NCBI GenBank assembly: GCA_030692905.1
Contig: JAUYBT010000015.1
Coordinates: 1 to 21,313 of the forward strand
Direction: 5' to 3'
Length of the DNA: 21,313 nucleotides
Origin: Bacteroidales bacterium
GTDB lineage: Bacteria; Bacteroidota; Bacteroidia; Bacteroidales; VadinHA17
Shown: piece after piece, positions 7,876 to 14,619 of the stretch
How positions within the stretch are numbered: the first letter of the stretch is position 1
Layout: the number at the start of each line of letters is the position of its first letter
The notes under the pieces: generated by a model
What the model saw: the letters and a program-made list of their open reading frames with translations, nothing else
Databases searched by the model: none
What the model was told of the DNA's origin: nothing
Program-made: the position numbers and the translations under genes

Positions 7876-8696
7876 TTTGCTTTTTCAGTAGTGGTAACCC
7901 ACCTGATAGCATAATATTCACATTTCCCCTCTCCTGCATTACTGCCACCATGAAGATCGTTACCTGTCAGGAAGATTACAGACCCCGGGCCGAGGCGGTA
8001 AGGTGTTCCTTTAATTGTCATCTCCACAATACCAAACCTTACTAAGATTAACTCTTCATCGGGATGGGCATGGGGGGCGTGGCTGGACACACCTTCATTA
8101 AGTGTTGTCACATGAATCTCAAGCTGTTTCATTGCAGATGTTGCCTGATTAATTATATTACGACGTCCGCCGTTAGCTGAAGGCTTAAAAGTTATAGTGT
8201 CCCATTCTTCATAAAAAGGCTTAAACCTGCCCGAAGTTATTTGTGCGGGTTTCCCTTGTTTGGGTTTGAAACGAAATGAATAGTAGATCAGATTGCCGTT
8301 CTTTGGGTTCTTCATTGAAATCCGGTCACCCTGAGAAGCAACTGCTATGCTTCCTTCATTAAGAAGCTTTGACTCAGTGTTAATTGTTATTTCTGCTGAT
8401 CCCTCCTTGATGATTATAAGTTCGTCACACCCTTTTTCAACAAAGTAAGTTTGAGTTTTTTTGCCGGCATCTATTGTAACAGCCTTAATATCAAACATTT
8501 TCAGGCTTTGTGTCGGACCTTTTAGGATATTTCTGACCCATCCTGTATGATTTTTTACATTTTGCAGCCTGTTCCAGTCATATACTCCCGAAGTGATCAG
8601 TTTCCCGGCTGAGGCCGAAAGGATCATAATGATAAACAATGAAGTAAAAAGGCTGATCTTTCGCCGATAACATAATTTTGGTTTCATTTTGTACAT
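7872..8696 (-). CDS. Exported bicupin protein
   Basis: A 274-residue protein with an N-terminal hydrophobic segment (about 15-30) that acts as a signal peptide or anchor. Two cupin barrels follow. The first (about 65-145) lacks clear metal ligands. The second has cupin motif 1, HAPHAHPDEE (His209, His211, Glu215), and motif 2, GPGSVIFLTGNDLHGGSN (His249), so it can bind a metal ion. Related bicupins act as isomerases or hydrolases on small polar or uronic-acid-derived compounds, or as sugar sensors; which applies here is unknown. The first codons and upstream region abut an IS4-like transposase fragment, so the original promoter may have been replaced. The gene is on the same strand as copy B but about 160 bases downstream of it, so cotranscription is possible, not certain. 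Confidence 0.8.
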   Translation of the reverse strand: MYKMKPKLCYRRKISLFTSLFIIMILSASAGKLITSGVYDWNRLQNVKNHTGWVRNILKGPTQSLKMFDIKAVTIDAGKKTQTYFVEKGCDELIIIKEGSAEITINTESKLLNEGSIAVASQGDRISMKNPKNGNLIYYSFRFKPKQGKPAQITSGRFKPFYEEWDTITFKPSANGGRRNIINQATSAMKQLEIHVTTLNEGVSSHAPHAHPDEELILVRFGIVEMTIKGTPYRLGPGSVIFLTGNDLHGGSNAGEGKCEYYAIRWVTTTEKAN

Positions 8697-8700
8697 ATTA

Positions 8701-8832
8701 TATGATTGTTTGAACTTACTTACTCATGATGCACAACTTGCACCCTATTCCAGTAACGAAAGGGAATTACTTTTTAAATACATAGACAAAGTCCGTCAGG
8801 ACGATTTGCTTCTTCTTGACAGAGGATCATAG
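8701..8832 (+). pseudogene. IS4-family transposase fragment
   Basis: The plus-strand frame reads YDCLNLLTHDAQLAPY, SSNERELLFKYIDKVRQ and DDLLLLDRGS, then a TAG at 8830-8832. DLLLLDRGY is the block around the second catalytic Asp of IS4-type DDE transposases, preceded in the family by a DAxIAP..ERELA segment just as here. Neither the N-terminal nor the C-terminal (YREK) part is seen, so this is an internal scrap of about 44 codons. It sits between copy B and the cupin gene, opposite in strand to both. Confidence 0.7.
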
Positions 8833-8855
8833 AGGTTTAATCTGAGAGAATTCCG

Positions 8856-9761
8856 TTATTTTTCGTTTTTATAATTCTCGAATGCTTCAGCTATCTTAGC
8901 CTGGATATGGTCGCCGGCATGCACAAGAACCCGGTAACGAAGATTTAAAACAGTTCCTTTCTTCATGAAAGTCTCTTTTTCGTTCTCGGGCCAGTACATT
9001 GGTGTTGGCGACATGAAACCATAATCGCGTGTAAACCATGGCGAAGGATACCAGGGATTGGAAGGATACTGGAAAATTGCCAGACCTTCGATTGCTTCAC
9101 CACGTTTTCCATAAAAATCCATCCATGGTGAATTCTTACCGAATGTATCCTTTTCACTTTTTATCCCTTCGGCATTTATCATTGTCCCTCCGTTTTTCAC
9201 TGACAGATCTGCTGCCATTCTCGCACTGAAAAGAGAATGGTTTGTCTTCCTGATAGTTACATCAATCAGCATCTCCATCTTTATTTCAACATCTATCTGG
9301 CTGACAGAAACTGAAGGAGAGGTTATAATGATCTTGCGTGTATCTTTTACCGGTGACAAAGCACCTGGACGACTCCATATACATTCATCGGTGATAATAA
9401 CGGTATCACCGCCCTGCTTAAGTATTTCAGCATTAACCGAGATTATCCTGCCCCGTTCCAGCCCTTCCTGCCAGTAATTACCACCGTTTACCTGATCGCA
9501 TCCGAAAAACAGGGAGCTGTGGTGTGGATACTCACCGTTACGCATTGAAGTAACCGAACCACCGGAAACAGGTCCGTTTACCGGATAAAAAAACGGATAT
9601 TTCTCATCATTTGAAAATATGTAGCTTGTGAAGTATTTCCCGTTGACAGTTACATTTATTTTTGAACCAACCTTCACAGCGGTGATTTTCGCGGCCGAAA
9701 CCGGCAATACAACCACTAACCCTGCAAATATCAGCAAGATGTTAATAAACAGTCTTCTCAT
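8856..9761 (-). CDS. DUF6807 (PmoA-like) exported protein, copy B
   Basis: A 301-residue protein started at the ATG at 9761 (MRRLFINILLIF…, a normal signal peptide). The frame is open to 9830, but that would overlap the upstream gene and bury the signal peptide, so the shorter form is preferred. The conserved EYPHHSSLFFGCD, WPEN and LRYRVLVHAGD motifs are all present. It begins 10 bases after the stop of the oxidoreductase gene. The mature protein is about 92% identical by eye to copy A, with changes scattered on what may be the surface and none in the paired-His region. Strong conservation of the mature part but not of the signal peptide indicates purifying selection on function after duplication. 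The activity is unknown. Confidence 0.85.
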   Translation of the reverse strand: MRRLFINILLIFAGLVVVLPVSAAKITAVKVGSKINVTVNGKYFTSYIFSNDEKYPFFYPVNGPVSGGSVTSMRNGEYPHHSSLFFGCDQVNGGNYWQEGLERGRIISVNAEILKQGGDTVIITDECIWSRPGALSPVKDTRKIIITSPSVSVSQIDVEIKMEMLIDVTIRKTNHSLFSARMAADLSVKNGGTMINAEGIKSEKDTFGKNSPWMDFYGKRGEAIEGLAIFQYPSNPWYPSPWFTRDYGFMSPTPMYWPENEKETFMKKGTVLNLRYRVLVHAGDHIQAKIAEAFENYKNEK

Positions 9762-9771
9762 CTTTAAAGTG

Positions 9772-11178
9772 TTACATTTTAATATAACTTGTTCCGTAAG
9801 GAGCCCGTTGTGGACGTGAGAGCATTGCATTAGCTTCCTTATCGTTCACAAATAATTCCTTATCAGGATCCCAGTTAAGCTTCCTGCCCAACTTCATTGC
9901 TATATGCGTAACCAGACAAACGGTGCATGCACGATGACCGATCTCAACAGGTGAAATAGGTTCTTTGCGCGATTTGATGTAATCGAGCCAGTTACCTGTT
10001 TGTGATGAGCTCTCATACAGATGTATTTCATTTGGGCCAATTACTGAGGTCAGAATCTTGGGGTCGCTTGCAGCAAGGGCTTTGGTATTTCGGTCCTGAA
10101 CAACAGGATCGCTTGAAGTTGCTGTATAGCCACCACGCGTTACGAATACCCAGCCTTCAGTTCCTTCGTACCTCACTCCGTTAGGATAGCTTCCGCTGGT
10201 GATTTGTGTTATCCCGTTTTTATATTCAGCTATTGACATAAAGTCGCCATGAACATCCCAGAGACCTGATTTTGGAAATTGAGCTACAGCCTCTATCGAT
10301 ATTGGTCCGGTTAATTCAGTATCCATACCCCAGGCAGCCGAATCAAAATGGTGCTGTCCCCAGCCTGTAATCATTCCTGCGCCGAACTGTTCGCACCTTA
10401 GCCATCCGGGCCTGTCAGTCAGGCTGTTCTGAGGATGTACGCGTATTTCAGTATAGTAGACCTGCTCAGTTGAACCGAGCCACACATCATAGTTCAGGTT
10501 TTTAGGGATCGACATTTCAGAAGCTTCAGGTCCGGAAGGATCGCCAGGCAGACCAATCTTTACTGTCTCAAGTTTCCCAATCCTGCCGTTCCTGACAAGT
10601 TCCGCAGCTATCCTGAACTGAGACATTGATCGCTGCTGTGTTCCAACCTGCAGGACCACCTTCTTTCTTCTGACTACATCGCTCAGCTGCCTGCCCTCCT
10701 TAATTGTAAGCGATGTAGGCTTCTGCAAGTAAATATCCTTTCCTTCGAGTGCTGCCTCAATTGCCGGTTGAGCATGCCAGTGGTCAGGTGTTGAGATAAT
10801 GACTGCATCAATATCGGGATCATTTAGCATTTTGTGGTAATCATCATATATTTTTGCGTTCACGTAATTGGATTTACCTGTCTTTTTTGCATAGAAGGCA
10901 TCCAAATATTTCTTGCCGCTGGCAACCCTGGTTGAATCAAGGTCAGATACTGCGATCACTCTGGCAATATCATATTTCAAAGTCTCCGGAAGATCGTGAG
11001 TAAAAGCGATCCTTCCAAAACCTATCTGTCCGATATTGATCTTTTCGCTTGGGGCATTCTTCCCGAATACACTCGATGGAACTATTGTCGGAAATCCTCT
11101 GAGTGCTATTGATGACATGATTGTTGCCTTAACTGATCTGTCAATAAACCTCCTTCTCGATATTGAATCTTCTTTCAT
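9772..11178 (-). CDS. Exported Gfo/Idh/MocA-family oxidoreductase, copy B
   Basis: A 468-residue paralogue of the protein encoded at 3714-5096. The Tat-like signal is good (SRRRFIDRS at 7-15). The dinucleotide motif is GQIGFGRIA, TPDHWH is kept, and the usual EKP motif reads QKP (Gln152-Lys153-Pro154): the catalytic Lys is kept but the preceding Glu is replaced. The C-terminal domain (WGQHHFD, and the shared end RPQRAPYGT) is about 88% identical to copy A, while the N-terminal Rossmann half is only about 60% identical. The upstream neighbour on this strand is the sulfatase, 174 bases away across an inverted repeat. Downstream, the DUF6807 gene follows after 10 bases. Cofactor preference or kinetics may differ from copy A. 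Confidence 0.9.
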   Translation of the reverse strand: MKEDSISRRRFIDRSVKATIMSSIALRGFPTIVPSSVFGKNAPSEKINIGQIGFGRIAFTHDLPETLKYDIARVIAVSDLDSTRVASGKKYLDAFYAKKTGKSNYVNAKIYDDYHKMLNDPDIDAVIISTPDHWHAQPAIEAALEGKDIYLQKPTSLTIKEGRQLSDVVRRKKVVLQVGTQQRSMSQFRIAAELVRNGRIGKLETVKIGLPGDPSGPEASEMSIPKNLNYDVWLGSTEQVYYTEIRVHPQNSLTDRPGWLRCEQFGAGMITGWGQHHFDSAAWGMDTELTGPISIEAVAQFPKSGLWDVHGDFMSIAEYKNGITQITSGSYPNGVRYEGTEGWVFVTRGGYTATSSDPVVQDRNTKALAASDPKILTSVIGPNEIHLYESSSQTGNWLDYIKSRKEPISPVEIGHRACTVCLVTHIAMKLGRKLNWDPDKELFVNDKEANAMLSRPQRAPYGTSYIKM

Positions 11179-11274
11179 CCTTTAATCATTAAAATAATGG
11201 TTTTAAACCTCCGGAATTTACAAAAAATTACTGAACTTATACAGTTAAAGTGCTGAACCTATTTTCGTATATTT

Positions 11275-11335
11275 GATCTCTGTGTTAATAAAAGAACTTA
11301 CACAGAGATCCACAGAGGATCACAGCGTGATACAG
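11275..11335. repeat. CACAGAG-rich inverted repeat between sulfatase and oxidoreductase B
   Basis: GATCTCTGTGT (11275-11285) and ACACAGAGATC (11300-11310) form a perfect 11-bp stem with a 14-base loop. Further CACAGAGG and TACAGAGA units follow to about 11335. CACAGAG-type repeats of this look recur between genes in many bacterial genomes. No T-run supports a terminator, but it lies where the sulfatase transcript would end or be processed. Confidence 0.55.
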
Positions 11336-11352
11336 AGAAAAACAAAAATAAT

Positions 11353-12837
11353 TTACTTTTTATACAATCCGGTATTCCCTTTTTCCCAAAGCGGCATTAA
11401 ACTTTCAACAATTTTAGGATTTTCAGCAGCAATATTTTTGGTCTCGTTTGGGTCAGTTTGATGGTCGTACAGTTCAACCACCGGCTCCTCTTTCCTGAAA
11501 TATCTGGTGAGCCGGTACCGTTCAGTACGTAGCGAAATTCCATCTCGGTAATAACCGTAAGAAACATTGTCCCATTGTGCAAGCGGATTGCTCAGTAACG
11601 GCACTAAACTTTTTCCATCGGTTTCCATTGGCATGTTCAGGCCACACAAATCTACAATAGTTGGATAAATATCGACAGTGCTCACCACCTGGTTTATGTG
11701 TGTGCCTCCCTTTTGCCCGGGAACCCTGATGATAAAGGCGCTTTTTAAAGCCTGTTCAAAAATGGTATGTTTTCCCCAAACTAGCTGGTCGCCCAGATGC
11801 CAGCCATGATCGCCCCAAAGCACAATTACTGTATTTTCTGACAAACCCTGTTTTTCAATTTCTTCCAGCAACTTTCCAATCAGTGCATCGATATAACTCA
11901 CACACGCAAAGTACGCGTGCCTGACCTTTCTGGCATATTCATCAGAAACCGGAGCATTCAGAGAAGCTTTTTCTTCTCCCAGTTTGTACTGGTTAAATTC
12001 ACTGCTTGAGTGTAAACTGGCTTTGTTTACATTCTCAGGGATAAATTGTGTCGGTGACAAAGGAATTTCATCTTCGTTATATAAATCCCAATATTTTTTT
12101 GGTGCGGTAAATGGAAGGTGAGGTTTAAAAAACCCTACAGCCAGAAAGAAAGGTTTATCCATTTTAGCCAGTTCGTCCAGTTTTTGAATAGCAAGTTTGG
12201 CCGTATATCCATCGGGATAACCCATGTCATCCACATTACCCATCTCGTAAGGTTTCACCTGTTCGTTTCTGTTTTGCCGGTTGCTACCATCGGCATAGCC
12301 AAAAAAAGCGTTCCATCCGGTCTCCCATTTGGCAGGGTTAAACAGCATTTCGTCCCAACTGTGGGGTAGTTCATACTCAGTCCCCACCGGATCGGTGTAC
12401 CCATACAAAAGCCCATCGACATAATGACTGATTTTTCCGATTCCGACCGTATAATATCCGTTTCGCCTTAAATGATGAATAAAGGTTTCAGGAACCTCAG
12501 TCTCCGGTTTCCCGGATATAAACTCGCGGCAAGCTTCGTTGCTTAGGTATCCTGCAGTTTTGGGAAACATACCTGTTAACAAACAGCATCGCGAAGCCCC
12601 GCTGGTAGGGACCTGTACAAAATGGTTAGTAAAAACCGTTCCGGATGCTGCCAGTTTATCAATGTTCGGCGATTTGATATAAGTTTTACCGTAACAACCC
12701 AACTCGGGGCGTAAATCATCTACACAGATAAAAAGCACGTTTGGCTTTTGCTGCACCTTGCTTTCTTCCGGCTGAATTGCCGGTTGAGAACAGCTTAAAA
12801 TGCCTGAGAACAGTGAAGGCAACAACATGTTAATCAT
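11353..12837 (-). CDS. Ser-type sulfatase (family S1, iduronate-2-sulfatase-like), predicted lipoprotein
   Basis: A 494-residue type I sulfatase from the ATG at 12837; a TTG at 12888 would add 17 residues and more N-terminal charge. A short hydrophobic leader ends in ILSC, a plausible lipobox with Cys16. Metal-site residues start at VDD (39-41). The active-site motif is SGASRCCLLTG, with Ser79 as the residue that would become formylglycine, that is S-x-A-S-R rather than C-x-P-S-R. Serine-type sites need an anaerobic sulfatase-maturating enzyme, not seen in this window. Later motifs GDHGWHLGDQ and WGKHTIFE resemble iduronate-2-sulfatases. It lies 129 bases after the susD stop on the same strand, implying that the imported glycan is sulfated. 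The exact sulfate position is unknown. Confidence 0.88.
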   Translation of the reverse strand: MINMLLPSLFSGILSCSQPAIQPEESKVQQKPNVLFICVDDLRPELGCYGKTYIKSPNIDKLAASGTVFTNHFVQVPTSGASRCCLLTGMFPKTAGYLSNEACREFISGKPETEVPETFIHHLRRNGYYTVGIGKISHYVDGLLYGYTDPVGTEYELPHSWDEMLFNPAKWETGWNAFFGYADGSNRQNRNEQVKPYEMGNVDDMGYPDGYTAKLAIQKLDELAKMDKPFFLAVGFFKPHLPFTAPKKYWDLYNEDEIPLSPTQFIPENVNKASLHSSSEFNQYKLGEEKASLNAPVSDEYARKVRHAYFACVSYIDALIGKLLEEIEKQGLSENTVIVLWGDHGWHLGDQLVWGKHTIFEQALKSAFIIRVPGQKGGTHINQVVSTVDIYPTIVDLCGLNMPMETDGKSLVPLLSNPLAQWDNVSYGYYRDGISLRTERYRLTRYFRKEEPVVELYDHQTDPNETKNIAAENPKIVESLMPLWEKGNTGLYKK

Positions 12838-12966
12838 GATTTCCAATTTTTCAGGTAATATAAAAAGAAAAAAACTGCCCCTAAACAAAGCGACTTAAAT
12901 CTAGCTAACCAAACCAATAACAAAAAAAGCTATACATCTCTTTCAAAATAAATCCCTTTTTATAGT

Positions 12967-14601
12967 CTAATACCCCGGGTTCTGTTTGAGTTCTGCACCC
13001 ACATTTGCATCAATTTCGGTTTGCGGAATTGGCCATAAATTATTGAACTCCTGAATTGATGGTGCAGATACCTGATTATATTTTTTGACCCTGTCATCCA
13101 ACAATCCTAACCTCGCGAGTGTTAACCTGCGTGGTTCTTCAATTAAGAGTTCGCGAGCCCTTTCATCAAGGATATAATCTATATCAACTTTTGACGGATC
13201 TACCGGTGTTGCTTTTGCCCTGCTTCTCACAACATTAATATCTGCAGCTGCCTTATCTTTTTCTCCTTTGTTCAAATATGCTTCTGCCCGCAACAGATAA
13301 GTTTCAGCAAAGCGTATAGCATAAACATCGCTATATAATCTTCCCTCTGTATCATATCCCTGTGGATGCCCTTCTGGATGAGAAGCTTTTTTTACATAAA
13401 CAAAATGTCTTCTAAGCGTATCGGCTGGCTTTGGAATAATTACCTGTCCATAATTAGCTGATGCCGGATTATTTACGTAGAATTTTCGTTGCATGTTATA
13501 TTCAGAATTTCTGATATCATTGTTCCAGTCACTTTGCCAAATGGTATATTCCATGTAAATGGTTGGTCTTACAAAACCAACGGGCCGGCCTAAAAACTCA
13601 TCTTTCAGTATGGCTGCCTTACCATCAGCAGCTTTTAGTTGTTCCAAAAAAGGCCCCCATTGCCTCTCTATATTATTCGTAGCCTCACCTCCTGGCACAT
13701 TGAACTCAACTTGCCAGGCCCAGATTACTTCTTTATTTGCTGTGTTATTTTGATTTCCGAAACGGAAAAGATCCCAGAAAACATCACCGGGTTTATCCGT
13801 CATTGTTCCAAAACGTTCGGTCATCAGGTGATATTGCGAATCGTTTATTATTCGCGATGAAGCCTGGATGGATTTGTCATATTCACCGGTTGATATGTAC
13901 ATTTCTGCCAATAAGTGGTCTGCCGCAGCTTTGGTTAGTTGGCCATCCTTGTTGTTTGCAACTGGCAAATATTGAGAAGCAAACTCCAAATCTGCTAATA
14001 TAAAGTTGTACACTTCCGATTTTGAATTTCGGATAAAATCGAGTTTAGGGCTGGTAATTTCCTTTTCAATAATAGGAACGTCACCAAAAAGGTGTACCAG
14101 GTAACGATACGCCAGTGCCCTGAAAAACCGTGCTTTGGCCTGAATCAGCAGTTTGTCATTTTCATTATCCCATTTCATTTCCTCAGCATCGGAACGGGTA
14201 ATCATAACATTTGCCCCTTTTATAAGCGAATAGAAAATTATCCAATAATTTTGTGGAATAGCGTTAAAAGAATTTACAGTCGTATAATTGCTAAAGTAAT
14301 CAACTTTATTCCAATACCAGCATAAATCAGTACCTGCCCCATACAAAACAGTCATACCTTTATCTCTTTCAGTACTAACCATCCCTGAAATAAATTCAGG
14401 ATGTGTTCCGATATTTCGTGAAAGGCGATATAAATCATTAATGCCACTTTCAAAACCCTCAATGTCAGTATAAGTATTTTCCGGGCTTAAAAAGCCTTTG
14501 GGTATTTCCTGAAGATAGTTATCCTCACATGAAGAAAAAAGAGATGTAACTAAAACAGTGATACAAAATACCTTAATTGTAAAGTTCCTTATTTTTTTCA
14601 T
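12967..14601 (-). CDS. susD-like: SusD/RagB-family outer-membrane glycan-binding lipoprotein
   Basis: A 544-residue protein with a lipoprotein signal (LFSSC, Cys25) followed by the family opening EDNYLQEIPKGFLSPENTYTD. The middle is rich in the helical tetratricopeptide-like pattern (AKARFFRALAYRYLVHLFGDVPI), and the C-terminus has the typical RLYSDVYAIRFAETYLLRAE helix and the ending LWPIPQTEIDAN. SusD proteins cap the partner SusC on the cell surface and bind the oligosaccharide for uptake. It starts 18 bases after the susC stop, so the two are cotranscribed as usual. Length is normal and no lesions are seen. The ligand cannot be predicted from sequence. Confidence 0.95.
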   Translation of the reverse strand: MKKIRNFTIKVFCITVLVTSLFSSCEDNYLQEIPKGFLSPENTYTDIEGFESGINDLYRLSRNIGTHPEFISGMVSTERDKGMTVLYGAGTDLCWYWNKVDYFSNYTTVNSFNAIPQNYWIIFYSLIKGANVMITRSDAEEMKWDNENDKLLIQAKARFFRALAYRYLVHLFGDVPIIEKEITSPKLDFIRNSKSEVYNFILADLEFASQYLPVANNKDGQLTKAAADHLLAEMYISTGEYDKSIQASSRIINDSQYHLMTERFGTMTDKPGDVFWDLFRFGNQNNTANKEVIWAWQVEFNVPGGEATNNIERQWGPFLEQLKAADGKAAILKDEFLGRPVGFVRPTIYMEYTIWQSDWNNDIRNSEYNMQRKFYVNNPASANYGQVIIPKPADTLRRHFVYVKKASHPEGHPQGYDTEGRLYSDVYAIRFAETYLLRAEAYLNKGEKDKAAADINVVRSRAKATPVDPSKVDIDYILDERARELLIEEPRRLTLARLGLLDDRVKKYNQVSAPSIQEFNNLWPIPQTEIDANVGAELKQNPGY

Positions 14602-14619
14602 TTTGTAATCTTTTTAATT

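Larger units (their letters stand above)
8856..11178 (-). repeat. Paralogous cassette copy B (oxidoreductase + DUF6807)
   Basis: Counterpart of 2794-5096: same gene order, strand and near-equal length. Intergenic spacing is 10 bases here against 17 in copy A. Synonymous differences are frequent, so this is not a very recent duplication. Confidence 0.9.

Noticed and set aside
7685..7951. 88-residue minus-strand frame near the cupin 3' end
   Set aside because: It overlaps the cupin gene in another frame and is antisense to the better supported FAD-oxidoreductase remnant.
9762..9830. Longer start for DUF6807 copy B
   Set aside because: It would overlap the upstream oxidoreductase gene and place a polar segment before a perfectly good signal peptide that begins at 9761.
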